Shown here in pieces: positions 8,385-16,507 of a stretch of DNA of 40,234 nucleotides. This DNA comes from Chloroflexota bacterium. GTDB lineage: Bacteria > Chloroflexota > Dormibacteria > Dormibacterales > Dormibacteraceae. The notes under the pieces were generated by a model. That model worked only from the letters and a program-made list of their open reading frames with translations, searched no databases and was not told the DNA's origin. The stretch is from positions 1 through 40,234 of the forward strand of contig VBEF01000066.1 of assembly GCA_005881275.1 (NCBI GenBank). The letters run 5' to 3'. The position numbers and the translations under genes were made by a program. How positions within the stretch are numbered: the stretch's first letter is position 1; each line of letters starts with the position of its first letter.

Positions 8385-9150
8385 CGACATCGACGTCACG
8401 TGGTTTCAGGCCGGGCGCGGCGACCTGCTGATCCTCGTTCACGGTCTCGCCGACGACCACCGCGCCTGGCGCCGCGCGCTCCCTGACCTGATGCTTCGCC
8501 ACCGCGTGCTCATGTATGACCTGAGGGGTCACGGCGAGACGACGCTCGGTAAGGCTGAGGGAACACTTGCGCAGCTGGGGTCCGATCTGGTCGCGCTGAT
8601 GGATGCGCTCGTCGTGGAACGCGCCGCCGTCGCCGGCTTCTCGCTCGGCGGCACGATCGCGATGCGGGCGGCGATCGATCACCCAGAGCGCATCGACGCG
8701 CTCGTCCTGGTCGCGACCTCGAGTCGAGTCGGCCGCGCCGCGGCGGACTGGTACCGGCAGCGGGTGGAGATGGTCGAGCGCGACGACCCGCAACTTCGCG
8801 CGACGCTCGACGGCGACACCGCCGATGTCTACAGAGAATCGCCGGCGGAGCTGGAAGAGGGTCTGCTGATCCGCCGCCAATCGACCGCCGACCCGCACGG
8901 TTACGGCAACGCGTGCGCGGCGATGGCGGCGCTCAACGCCTCGCCGCTCGACACCGAGCTGCACCGCATCACGGCGCCGACGCTGATCGTCGCCTCCGAC
9001 CTCGACCGCCACTGCCCCCCGAAAGCGGCCGAGATCATCGCTGCAGGCATCACTGGGAGCCGGCTCGAGGTCATGACGGGAGCAGGCCATCCGATACCGG
9101 TCGAGAAGCCGTGCGAGCTGGCGGCTTCGATCAACGCCTTCCTCGGCTGA
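8368..9150 (+). CDS. Alpha/beta hydrolase (enol-lactonase-like)
   Basis: The 260-residue single-domain hydrolase has a full catalytic set: LVHGLADD oxyanion loop (24-30), GFSLGG nucleophile elbow with Ser92, an Asp in ASDLD (211 or 213) and GAGH with His241. Its layout resembles 3-oxoadipate enol-lactonases and C-C or ester hydrolases of aromatic degradation, but the substrate is unknown. The ATG at 8368 overlaps the ligase 3' end by 17 nt; no closer in-frame start keeps the first beta strand. It is followed after a TGATG overlap by a crotonase. In the operon it could hydrolyse a ring-opened intermediate or an acyl-CoA. Confidence 0.87.
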   Translation: MLARCDDIDVTWFQAGRGDLLILVHGLADDHRAWRRALPDLMLRHRVLMYDLRGHGETTLGKAEGTLAQLGSDLVALMDALVVERAAVAGFSLGGTIAMRAAIDHPERIDALVLVATSSRVGRAAADWYRQRVEMVERDDPQLRATLDGDTADVYRESPAELEEGLLIRRQSTADPHGYGNACAAMAALNASPLDTELHRITAPTLIVASDLDRHCPPKAAEIIAAGITGSRLEVMTGAGHPIPVEKPCELAASINAFLG

Positions 9151-9929
9151 TGTCTGGCGCCCTGCGTCGCGAGTGGGGATCACACGAGATCCTCACCCTC
9201 ACAATCGACCGAGCCGAGCGGCGCAACGCGCTGGATCCGGAGCTGCTCACCGCGCTCGCCGAAGCGCTCCAAACCGACGGCGTCGGGGCGGCGATCGTGA
9301 TCCTCCGAGGCGCTGGGACTGAGGCCTTTTCCTCGGGATATGACATCTCGCGCCTGGCCGGTTCCGTCGAAGACCTCGACGCGGACGCATTCATCGGCGA
9401 AGCCGTCAGCGCCCTGCGCGCGTGTCCCGCGCCGGTCATCGCTCAGATTCACGGTCACTGTCACGGCGCGGCAGTCGAGATAGCGCTGAGCTGCGACCTG
9501 AGGATCGCGTCCGATGACCTGCGGATGTCGGTCCCGGCGGTCAGCCTCGGCGTGGTCTACCGCTATCAGTTCCTCGCCCGCCTGGTGCAGATCTGCGGGC
9601 TTGCCCGAGCCTCTGACCTCTTGCTGGCGATGCCAGAGCTGGACGCGGAGCGAGCACACCAGTGGGGCCTCGTGACCGAGATCCTGCCCGCATCTCAGGT
9701 GCCCAAGCGCGTCCAGGAGCTTGCCGAGAAGCTGGCCACCTCGCCGCTCGCGGCGGTGAAGGGCACCAAGGCGAGCCTGAACCTCATCGCCGCTCGGGCA
9801 ATCGTGGGCGAGGACCTTCAGAAAGCGCAGCAGGTACGCGCCCAGGCGGCCGCCAGCCCCGAGCGCAACGAGGCCGTACGGCGCCGCAAGGAATCCATGT
9901 CGCGGCGCTCGCGCCCCGAAAACCGGTGA
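9150..9929 (+). CDS. Enoyl-CoA hydratase/isomerase-family (crotonase) protein with atypical active site
   Basis: The 259-residue protein has the crotonase fold markers: RNALDPELLTAL, the first oxyanion segment SSGYDIS (61-67), and the second, HGHCHGAAVEIALSCDLRIAS (101-121). The two glutamates that act as acid/base in classical enoyl-CoA hydratase align with Ala130 (VPAVSLG) and Asp156 (RASDLLL), so ordinary hydration is doubtful. The family also covers isomerases, ring-cleaving hydrolases, decarboxylases and dehalogenases. It starts at an ATG in TGATG with the hydrolase and ends in GTGA with the next gene. It presumably acts on the CoA thioester made by the ligase two genes upstream. The specific reaction is not known. 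Confidence 0.87.
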   Translation: MSGALRREWGSHEILTLTIDRAERRNALDPELLTALAEALQTDGVGAAIVILRGAGTEAFSSGYDISRLAGSVEDLDADAFIGEAVSALRACPAPVIAQIHGHCHGAAVEIALSCDLRIASDDLRMSVPAVSLGVVYRYQFLARLVQICGLARASDLLLAMPELDAERAHQWGLVTEILPASQVPKRVQELAEKLATSPLAAVKGTKASLNLIAARAIVGEDLQKAQQVRAQAAASPERNEAVRRRKESMSRRSRPENR

Positions 9930-10852
9930 CGGCCTTCGACGTCAGCGTCGGGATCAGCCCGCGCCAGTCGTTCGACAGCTGGGCCGAGTTCGTCAAGGGA
10001 CTCGAAGCAGAAGGTGTTCGGCGGCTCTGGGCGATCGACTCGCAGCTCGCTATGAAAGACGTCTACACCGGCCTGGTCGTGGCCGCCCTGAACACCACAA
10101 GAATTGGCCTCGGCACCGGCGTCACCAACGCGGTGACGCGGCACCCGACGGTCACGGCCAACGCGATCGCCGCGGTTGCCGAGATCTCGCATGGGCGGGC
10201 GATCCTCGGCCTCGGCGCCGGTGACTCGGCGCTCTACGGAATCGGGCTCAAGCCCCAGAAGGTGGTTGAGGTCGAGGAAGCGATCGGCTTCTTTCGCTCC
10301 AGGGTCGACGCAGTTCCGATCTACCTCGCGGTGAGCCAGGAGCGGATGTGCCAGCTGGCGGGCCGCCAGGCGGACGGCGCGATCGTCATGGGTCCCGCGC
10401 AGCCCGACATGGTGCGCCGGCAGGTCGAGTGGGTCGAGGGCGGGCTGAAAGCGGCGGGCAGAGACCGAAGGACCTTCGAGATTGAATTCATCGCGACCGT
10501 CGCCGCGTCACCTGATGACGTGCGCTCGTGGGCGTCGACGCAGGCTCGCCTGCTCGCCCACCACCGCGAGCTGCCCGAGAGCCTTGTCCCGTTTCGCGAC
10601 GAGATCAAAGCCAGCGAGGAGTCGTATGACTACGCCGAGCATCTGTCGACGCACGCGACGCACAGCGGCGCCGTGTCGGACGAACTGGTGCGCACCTTGG
10701 CGATCGTGGGCACCCCGTCCGAGTGCGTGGAGCGCTTACGCGGGTTACAGGCGACCGGGCTCGATTCGATGATCTTTCCGCTGGCGGGACGGGGCCGCCT
10801 CGAACGCTGGCGGAAGCTCCGCGATGAGATCCTTGCTCAGATCATCGTGTAG
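9926..10852 (+). CDS. LLM-class (F420-type) flavin-dependent oxidoreductase
   Basis: The 308-residue luciferase-like TIM-barrel protein resembles F420-dependent reductases of the methylene-tetrahydromethanopterin reductase group. It has the IGLGTGVTNAVTRHP strand and ISHGRAILGLGAGDSA, the usual cofactor-binding turn. It could use F420 or FMN; the sequence does not decide. The GTG start at 9926 overlaps the crotonase stop (GTGA), making this the fifth and last gene of the plus-strand catabolic operon. Its 3' end overlaps that of the convergent SDR gene by 16 bp, leaving no room for an independent terminator. A second, dissimilar LLM enzyme lies at 14.5-15.5 kb. Confidence 0.87.
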   Translation: MTAFDVSVGISPRQSFDSWAEFVKGLEAEGVRRLWAIDSQLAMKDVYTGLVVAALNTTRIGLGTGVTNAVTRHPTVTANAIAAVAEISHGRAILGLGAGDSALYGIGLKPQKVVEVEEAIGFFRSRVDAVPIYLAVSQERMCQLAGRQADGAIVMGPAQPDMVRRQVEWVEGGLKAAGRDRRTFEIEFIATVAASPDDVRSWASTQARLLAHHRELPESLVPFRDEIKASEESYDYAEHLSTHATHSGAVSDELVRTLAIVGTPSECVERLRGLQATGLDSMIFPLAGRGRLERWRKLRDEILAQIIV

Positions 10853-11619
10853 CCGCCGCTGACCGACAGCGTCTGGCCGGTGATGTACGACGCGCGGTCG
10901 GAAGCGAGGAGCAAAACCGCCGGCACGACGTCGTCCGGAGTTCCGAGGCGACGCAGCGGATAGCCCTTGGCGGCCTTCTCGCGCACCTCGGGGGTGAACA
11001 TCGCTGCTTGGTCCGACGACCACATTGACTCGTCGCCTGAGGTCTCGGGCGAGCCGGGGATGAGCCCCGGACACACGACGTTGAGCGTGATGCCGTATTT
11101 CCCGACCTCGCGGGCGATTGCTTTCGACATCGCGATCACGCTGGCTTTCGTGCCGCTGTAAACGGCCTCCCGCCACTCGCCGATACGCCCCGCGTCCGAC
11201 CCGATCGAGACGATGCGGCCATAACCGCGCTGCATCATCGGGTCGAGGACCGCGCGAACGCTGTTGATGAAGCCCCACGTGTCGATGGCGATCTCGCGCT
11301 CCCACTCGGCCCGCGGCTTTTCCACGAACAGGCGGTCGACGGTCCAGCCGGCGCAGTTGATGAGAATGTCAACCCCTCCCATCGAGCTTTGCGTGAACTG
11401 CACCGTGGAGGACACTGAATCCCAGTCCGTGACATCGGTGTGCCGCGCCACGACGGTGCCGTGGGGAGCCTCGGTTGCGACTTTCTTCGCCTGCTGCTCA
11501 TCGACGTCGGCGATCACGACGCGCGCTCCTTCACCGGCGAATCCCAGAGTGATCGCCCGCCCGAGGTTGGACGCGCCTCCGGTCACGATGGCGACGCGGC
11601 CGTCCAGCCCGAGATCCAC
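10837..11619 (-). CDS. Short-chain dehydrogenase/reductase
   Basis: The 260-residue classical SDR has the NAD(P) glycine motif TGGASNLG (13-20), VVIADVD favouring NAD, the NCAG strand, Ser141 in VSIGSDAG, and the catalytic YSGTK (Tyr154, Lys158). NVVCPGLI and the C-terminal ITGQTLSVSGG are also present. It resembles 3-oxoacyl-ACP reductase and 2-hydroxycyclohexanecarboxyl-CoA dehydrogenase types, so it could join the convergent catabolic operon's pathway, but it is the last gene of a minus-strand run. It starts with GTG at 11619, 2 nt after the stop of the preceding membrane protein gene. Its 3' end overlaps the LLM gene by 16 bp. Confidence 0.9.
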   Translation of the reverse strand: MDLGLDGRVAIVTGGASNLGRAITLGFAGEGARVVIADVDEQQAKKVATEAPHGTVVARHTDVTDWDSVSSTVQFTQSSMGGVDILINCAGWTVDRLFVEKPRAEWEREIAIDTWGFINSVRAVLDPMMQRGYGRIVSIGSDAGRIGEWREAVYSGTKASVIAMSKAIAREVGKYGITLNVVCPGLIPGSPETSGDESMWSSDQAAMFTPEVREKAAKGYPLRRLGTPDDVVPAVLLLASDRASYITGQTLSVSGGYTMI

Positions 11620-11621
11620 GT

Positions 11622-12269
11622 CTAGCCGGCGGCCTGCGGCAGCGCCTGCGGCGAGGCGCCGAACCTCTCCTCGAGGAACCGCCCGTTGGCGAGGAGAGCG
11701 TTGGAGTCTTTCTTTTGCACCGCGTCCGCGACCTCATTCATCTTGGCCGCGAGAAGCGTCAGCTGCTCGCCCAGTATCTGGTCGGCCGTCTTCCCGTTCT
11801 GCATCTTGTGCAGCGTCGCGTAGGCTCGGGGAAGGCTGACGTAAGCCTGCAGCGCCGAAGGTAGATAGTCCGTCGCTGTCCGGCCGACGACAAACAGGTC
11901 AGGCGACCCAGGCGGGAAATCAGCGTAGTGCGGAAGGATCCCCATGATCGTGTCGGCGATGTCCTGCAGCTTGGCCTCGAGGTCGGGCGTCAGCTTTCCA
12001 TAGGCGATGTTCAGCTGGCGCTGCAGGCTGCGCCGAATGCTCTCGGGGTCAAATGACGTTCCGCCCGCTGCCACCTTCGGCGGGCCGGGCGCTAGCAGCG
12101 CACCGATCCCGTACATCACTCCGACCACGACTGGCCAGAAAACGCTCCTGATCGCGCCCGTGAAGACAAGCAGCAACCCGAGGATCGCCAGGATGGCGCC
12201 GACGATGTTCTTCCCGCTGTACAGGTACCTCAAGAACGGGTTGACTTCGATCTTTCCACCTTGGAACAT
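11622..12269 (-). CDS. Hypothetical two-TM membrane protein
   Basis: The 215-residue protein is not assigned to a family. After about 18 residues (MFQGGKIEVNPFLRYL) come two closely spaced hydrophobic segments (about residues 20-37 and 44-60) forming a hairpin anchor. A soluble part of about 150 residues, rich in helix-forming residues, follows (RRSLQRQLNIAYGKL, LPRAYATLHKMQNG, AAKMNEVADAVQKKD). The C-terminal half is probably cytoplasmic by the positive-inside rule. The ATG at 12269 follows a weak GGAG. It lies 2 nt upstream of the SDR gene, so the two are probably co-transcribed. No catalytic motif is visible. Confidence 0.7.
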   Translation of the reverse strand: MFQGGKIEVNPFLRYLYSGKNIVGAILAILGLLLVFTGAIRSVFWPVVVGVMYGIGALLAPGPPKVAAGGTSFDPESIRRSLQRQLNIAYGKLTPDLEAKLQDIADTIMGILPHYADFPPGSPDLFVVGRTATDYLPSALQAYVSLPRAYATLHKMQNGKTADQILGEQLTLLAAKMNEVADAVQKKDSNALLANGRFLEERFGASPQALPQAAG

Positions 12270-12342
12270 ACGTGGCTCCAGTCAGGGTAACCAGGTCGGT
12301 GAGCGCTGTGAGCTGAGGGTTCAGTGCGATTCGAAACGGTCC

Positions 12343-12957
12343 TCAGGCTCGGTGCGCCGCTGGACGGGCGGGTCCTCCCTCGTCGGCTCCGAGCAACAGT
12401 CGGAGGCTCAGGAGCAGGACAAAGGCGATAAATGCCAGCGGCGCTACGAAGTCGAGTGCGCCAATACCAACCAGGCCGGCCACCGCTCGCGCCACGCAGG
12501 CGATCGCGACGGCGATCCCGATTGCGCGGATCCACAGCGAGTCGCCCATCGGCGCGACAATCGCGAACGCGGCGACCGAGACGAACAACCCGGCGTCGGC
12601 GAAGTCTTCGACCACGGTCAGCGTGTACGCGGTATCCGCGGACAGATTGGACATGGCAACCATGACGAGCGGAATTGCGTTGGTCGCAAGCTCAAAGGCG
12701 ACGAACACGGCAACCACGGGTTTGAGCCACCGATTCGGCCCTATCGAGAGGGCAAACGCGACAAACGGCGCCACCGCGATCGCGCCGAGGATTTGCTGCA
12801 GCGCGATCACCGACCCGTGCGCCTTATAGAAGGTTGCGATCTTCGTCCCGGTCTCGGCGCCGGTCGGCAGCGACACCATCGCCGCGCTTATCAGCAGGAT
12901 GACCACGAACACGATCCCCCATCCGCCCGCGGCGCGGCCCGTACCGAACAGTCGCAT
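12343..12957 (-). CDS. Multi-pass membrane protein, DUF4386-like
   Basis: The 204-residue protein has about six hydrophobic segments with short polar links, including WGIVFVVILLISAAMV, LQQILGAIAVAPFVAF and a long C-terminal segment ending LLLSLRLLLGADEGG. The pattern fits small DUF4386-type integral membrane proteins of unknown function; I hold that assignment loosely. The ATG at 12957 lies in TGATG with the upstream sensor-like gene, so the two are translationally coupled. A 73-nt gap with no obvious hairpin separates it from the next gene on this strand. No enzymatic motif is visible. Confidence 0.7.
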   Translation of the reverse strand: MRLFGTGRAAGGWGIVFVVILLISAAMVSLPTGAETGTKIATFYKAHGSVIALQQILGAIAVAPFVAFALSIGPNRWLKPVVAVFVAFELATNAIPLVMVAMSNLSADTAYTLTVVEDFADAGLFVSVAAFAIVAPMGDSLWIRAIGIAVAIACVARAVAGLVGIGALDFVAPLAFIAFVLLLSLRLLLGADEGGPARPAAHRA

Positions 12958-14345
12958 CAGTTGGCGACGAGCTCGGATTGCTGCCTGCCGCGGCCCAGCG
13001 TCAGGCCGACCGCCACCACGTCGGCGGCCTTCTGTAGTCGCTCGCGCTCACGTTGTGCGTAGGGCACTCCGTGCCGGCGCGGACCAAGGGCGATCCGGCC
13101 CACCTCGCGATCCCCGGCACGAAGCGGAACGACGAGTACCGCGTCGCCCGACCAGGTGCCCGAAATGTAGCTTGGTTGGCCATCCAAATCTCCGTTGAGG
13201 AATAGCGCCGCGCCGGTGGCGTCGGCCCCCTCTCGCGCAGTTCGCACGAGCCGTTCGGCGAGCCTCTCGCCGTCCATCACGTCGATCACCGCTCCGATCT
13301 CGCTTTCGAGAGACTGCATCGAGCGTTCGAGATCCCGGGCATCCTTGAAACGGCTGTCGACGAGTCGCTGCAAGGCGTTCCGCACCGGCGTGAACAAGGT
13401 GGCAATCAACGCCACCGTGATGATGATCGCCGCGTCAGAGGACTGTCCCGTGGCGCTCACGAAGATGCGCTGGAGGGTTCCGGTAAACGCGGCATAGAGT
13501 CCCGCAAGAATCGCGGTCAGCGCGATGTAGACGATCGCCCGATTGATGATGAAGTCGATCTCGTAGAGGCCATAGCGAAGGATCGCGGCCCCGGCGGCGA
13601 TGGGCACCAGGGTGTAGGTCAGCGTGAAGACAAGGAACTCGGCGTCATTCGAGAGCAGGTTGTGGTTCCAGATGTTGACGGCGATGTCGCCGATGAATGC
13701 AAGCACCACCACGGCCGCCGCCGTCGCCATCCACTTCAGCTGCTGCCGCAACACCGGACCAGCCCTCCGCCAGCGCAAGGCGAGGGCGGCCAGCCCAGCA
13801 ATGGCTGAGGCCACGGTGAGCAGCACCCCGATGTCGCCGAAATCGAAGGCGTTGGACGGCGTGACGACGGCGTCGGCGATCAGACGTACCACCAGCCCGA
13901 GCACCGCCGCAGCGGCGGCAAAACCCCAGAGGCGCGACAGCAGACGGCCATCGGGGAAGAGAAGAAGGCCCAAGGTCAGCGGAAGGAAGATGCCGCTCTG
14001 GACGAGGACGTGCGAAACGTTGTTTGCCAGTGACGCCGCGGGCAATGACCAGCCCGGTGCGAGGGCAAGCTCCGCGTAAGCGCCCAGCACGACCGCGCCC
14101 GCTGTAGCCAGCCCGGACAGGGAGAAGATCCAGCCGATCGCGTGACGGGGATGCTGGGAGACGATCAGGGCCCCCACGAGTGAGAAGGCGACAGCTCCGA
14201 TGAAGGCAACTACCGTGCTCCAGATGGCTGCCCCGGGAAGAAAGGCCCTGAGGTGCTGCGACAGCATGAGCGCAGTCAGCGGGATGCACGCCAGCGTCAG
14301 TCCCAAGCCAAGCCAGCCGAGCAGCCGAGCCCGTTGCGAGGTCAC
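12957..14345 (-). CDS. Membrane sensor-like protein with GAF-like C-terminus, no kinase domain
   Basis: The 462-residue protein has about eight membrane segments over residues 1-310. The sequence RYGLYEIDFIINRAIVY lies before the last ones, a block common in membrane sensors of actinobacteria and Chloroflexota. A linker with a short coiled region (RLVDSRFKDARDLERSM) leads to a GAF-like domain of about 130 residues ending GLTLGRGRQQSELVAN. Such N-terminal parts are usually fused to a histidine kinase or a diguanylate cyclase; neither DHp/HATPase nor GGDEF follows here. It starts with GTG at 14345, overlapping the stop of a 33-residue membrane ORF. It is coupled to the next membrane protein by TGATG, so they may form one sensing unit. 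Confidence 0.75.
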   Translation of the reverse strand: MTSQRARLLGWLGLGLTLACIPLTALMLSQHLRAFLPGAAIWSTVVAFIGAVAFSLVGALIVSQHPRHAIGWIFSLSGLATAGAVVLGAYAELALAPGWSLPAASLANNVSHVLVQSGIFLPLTLGLLLFPDGRLLSRLWGFAAAAAVLGLVVRLIADAVVTPSNAFDFGDIGVLLTVASAIAGLAALALRWRRAGPVLRQQLKWMATAAAVVVLAFIGDIAVNIWNHNLLSNDAEFLVFTLTYTLVPIAAGAAILRYGLYEIDFIINRAIVYIALTAILAGLYAAFTGTLQRIFVSATGQSSDAAIIITVALIATLFTPVRNALQRLVDSRFKDARDLERSMQSLESEIGAVIDVMDGERLAERLVRTAREGADATGAALFLNGDLDGQPSYISGTWSGDAVLVVPLRAGDREVGRIALGPRRHGVPYAQRERERLQKAADVVAVGLTLGRGRQQSELVAN

Positions 14346-14443
14346 GGCACCGACAGAGAATGAGGCAAGAGCACCACCCAGGTCCAGGCGAACGTGATCA
14401 CGACGTACGACGCCAGAGGCCTGCGCCTGACGAGGGAGATCAT
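14342..14443 (-). CDS. 33-residue single-TM ORF coupled to the sensor gene
   Basis: A 34-codon frame starts ATG at 14443, eight nt after a good AAGGA ribosome-binding site, and stops with TGA overlapping the GTG of the sensor gene (GTGA). The peptide begins MISLVRRRPLASY, then has a hydrophobic stretch VVITFAWTWVVLLP, so it should insert as a single helix. The pattern resembles the first helix of CPBP-type intramembrane proteases (R-R-x-P-L-x-S-Y then a W-rich helix), so it could be a truncated remnant of one. It could equally be a translated small membrane protein or leader that sets translation of the sensor. Size alone makes it uncertain. Confidence 0.45.
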   Translation of the reverse strand: MISLVRRRPLASYVVITFAWTWVVLLPHSLSVP

Positions 14444-14498
14444 GCCGGGCGTCCTTGGGTTGTCGCGCGGTTTTGCCGGTTGCGGCGAGTATGGGCGT

Positions 14499-15485
14499 CT
14501 AGACGCGGGCTCGCAAGCCGAGCTGAGGAAACACTTCCTCCGCGAAGCGGCTGAACACGCCCCCCTCGGCGGCGTTCGGAAGGTTGACGATGAAGTACTC
14601 GATCCCCAGCGTGGCGTACTCGTTGACGATCTCAGCGATCCGATCCGCATCGCCATGCAGCGGGTGCCACGAACGGATGAACTCCTCGTCCTGGCCCGTG
14701 CGCCGGGCTTGGTCGGCGACGACCCGGTCGATCTCGCGCTTGTCGCCTAGGATCGTGTAGAACTCGATCGTCTTCAACACCGAGTCGTAGTCGCGGCCCA
14801 CCGCCTCACAGTGCTGCCGCACGACCTCGAGCTTGTGGCGCACGGTCGCGACGTCCGCGTTGAAGTTGCAGGCGTCGCCGTACTGGGCGACGAGCTTCAG
14901 CGTCACCTTCTCCCCACCGCCGCCGATCCAGATCGGCGGGTGCGGCTTCTGGACCGGCTTCGGCTCATTGACGGCGCCACGGATCCGGTAAAAGCGACCG
15001 TCGAATGTCGCCTCGTCCTGGGTCCACATTGCCTTGATCACCTGCAGCGATTCGCGAAGCATGCGCAGCCGGTCCGGCGTGTCGGGATACTCGTACCCGT
15101 AAGCCTCGTACTCGTGCCGGTACCAGCCCGCGCCTATGCCGAGGATGAGCCGGCCGTGGCTCATGACGTCGATGCAGCTCGCCATCTTCGCGAGCAGCGA
15201 CGGCGGCCGATAGCTGTTGCAGGTCACCATCTGGCCGAGACGGATCGTGCTGGTATCGCGCGCCAGCGCCGCCATCGAGGTCCAGCATTCGAACACCGCC
15301 TCGAGCTGCGGCGTCGGCACGGTGTGGAAGTGGTCGTAGAGCCAGACGGCGTCATAGCCGGCTTCCTGAGCCTCATTGGCGCAGCGCGACATGGTTTCGT
15401 ACTTCTCGACCGGGTCGTGTATGTCCGCCAGATCCATGCGCCATCCCTGGGGCAGGAAGACGCCGAACTTTAGCTGACCTGACAC
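14499..15485 (-). CDS. LLM-class F420-dependent oxidoreductase
   Basis: The 328-residue TIM-barrel flavin/F420 enzyme has the N-terminal LKFGVFLPQGW strand, GYDAVWLYDHF, the IRLGQMVTC strand, SHGRLILGIGAGWYRHEYEAYG (the group's signature turn) and PPIWIGGGGEKVTLKL. These mark the F420-dependent LLM branch common in mycobacteria and Chloroflexota. The substrate is unknown. It starts with GTG at 15485; GACAAT six nt upstream would suit a leaderless start but deviates at the first base. The gene lies 34 nt downstream of the LppM-like lipoprotein gene and 55 nt upstream of the small membrane ORF at 14443. Confidence 0.9.
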   Translation of the reverse strand: MSGQLKFGVFLPQGWRMDLADIHDPVEKYETMSRCANEAQEAGYDAVWLYDHFHTVPTPQLEAVFECWTSMAALARDTSTIRLGQMVTCNSYRPPSLLAKMASCIDVMSHGRLILGIGAGWYRHEYEAYGYEYPDTPDRLRMLRESLQVIKAMWTQDEATFDGRFYRIRGAVNEPKPVQKPHPPIWIGGGGEKVTLKLVAQYGDACNFNADVATVRHKLEVVRQHCEAVGRDYDSVLKTIEFYTILGDKREIDRVVADQARRTGQDEEFIRSWHPLHGDADRIAEIVNEYATLGIEYFIVNLPNAAEGGVFSRFAEEVFPQLGLRARV

Positions 15486-15519
15486 GCCCTAATTGTCGGC
15501 TGGTTCAGCGAGTCGGCGC

Positions 15520-16440
15520 TTACAGCTTGGTCGGAGGCGGTGCCTCGGGCGGCGGACCGGGCCACGCCGTCGGCGCGTCGCTCACATGCGAGGCCTGGGA
15601 TGGGGTTGGTTCCACGGCGACGGGCTGAACCGCCTGTTGAGGAGCCGGGTGGAGCATTCCGCGCCAGGGAATGAACATTCCCAGCACGAAACCGACCGCG
15701 ATCGCGATGAAGCCGACCGCGATCACGAGTCGAAAATCCTGGAGCGGAGAAGCCACGTTTGCGACGAGCCCGGCGTCGGCCCCGGTGGTCGCGGTCAACG
15801 TTTGCGTCTGGGTCCACGACAGCTTCCAGATCGCAGTCTTGCGGTCGAGCGTGAACAGCGCACCTGGAGCGGAGCTGATCGCGTGGGGCAGTGTGACGGC
15901 GAACGTGATCACGAAAATCGATGCGAGCTCGTCCTGGCTGATCATCTGCTGCGCGCCAGGCGAGGGCGTCGGCTTGGCCGCCGGCGCCGTCTTGAACGTA
16001 TACGTGTCCGACTGGCCCGAGGTGCTGTGGGTCGCCGATGTGAACATGCCGCCGGTGTTGGAGAGATTGATCGCCGAGCCGCTCGTCGCGCCGGCGGGAT
16101 TCAGCTTCGAGGGCTGCGTCAGGAAGGCAAAGGCGTCCTTTTCAGACCTGAAAGGAATCGAGACGAGGGCGCCGGTCTCGTCGCCTTCGGTTACGACGGC
16201 GATCTTGCCGCCGGGGTACTGCTTCTGGAGCTGGGTGTTGGCCGATGCGATGTCCGCCGCACTGAAGCCGGACACCGAGGCGCCGCTGGTTCCCTGCATC
16301 AGCGATTTCGGGAACAGGAACTTCATCCCTACAGTGACCGAGCCATCCGCGTTGAACGTCGCGCTTGTGTCGTAGCCGCACGCAGCGGCGGCGAACACGA
16401 GGGCACCGACCAGCATCGCTTTTCCGATCGCCCTTGGCAC
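15520..16440 (-). CDS. LppM-like (DUF3153-type) lipoprotein
   Basis: With the GTG start at 16440 the protein has 306 residues. A positively charged lead (VPRAIGKAM) precedes the signal segment LVGALVFAAAAC with a lipobox cysteine, then CGYDTSATFNADGSVTVGMKF, which resembles the LppM/DUF3153 beta-rich ectodomain. Near the C-terminus one membrane helix (LVIAVGFIAIAVGFVLGMFI) is followed by a proline-rich tail, the topology of LppM. It should sit on the outside of the cytoplasmic membrane. LppM in mycobacteria is a surface-associated lipid-binding protein; transfer of that role is inference. The longer frame to 16584 would run into the divergent threonine ammonia-lyase gene and is rejected. Confidence 0.75.
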   Translation of the reverse strand: MPRAIGKAMLVGALVFAAAACGYDTSATFNADGSVTVGMKFLFPKSLMQGTSGASVSGFSAADIASANTQLQKQYPGGKIAVVTEGDETGALVSIPFRSEKDAFAFLTQPSKLNPAGATSGSAINLSNTGGMFTSATHSTSGQSDTYTFKTAPAAKPTPSPGAQQMISQDELASIFVITFAVTLPHAISSAPGALFTLDRKTAIWKLSWTQTQTLTATTGADAGLVANVASPLQDFRLVIAVGFIAIAVGFVLGMFIPWRGMLHPAPQQAVQPVAVEPTPSQASHVSDAPTAWPGPPPEAPPPTKL

Positions 16441-16494
16441 GGCCGATATGTTGAGCGACAGGCGCGCATTTCGATCCCGGTTAGCCGAGATGCC

Positions 16495-16500
16495 TAATCT
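16495..16500 (+). promoter_or_regulatory. Leaderless-type -10 box of threonine ammonia-lyase
   Basis: TAATCT lies 7 nt before the ATG at 16508, the spacing expected when transcription begins at the start codon. No Shine-Dalgarno is present in between. It supports the ATG at 16508 over two upstream in-frame ATG codons. Confidence 0.5.
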
Positions 16501-16507
16501 GTCAGCG

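Noticed and set aside
9926-10852. RutA-like uracil-ring oxygenase
   Set aside because: The protein belongs to the broad LLM family, but it lacks the flavin reductase and RutB/RutC partners, and its motifs fit the F420 branch better.
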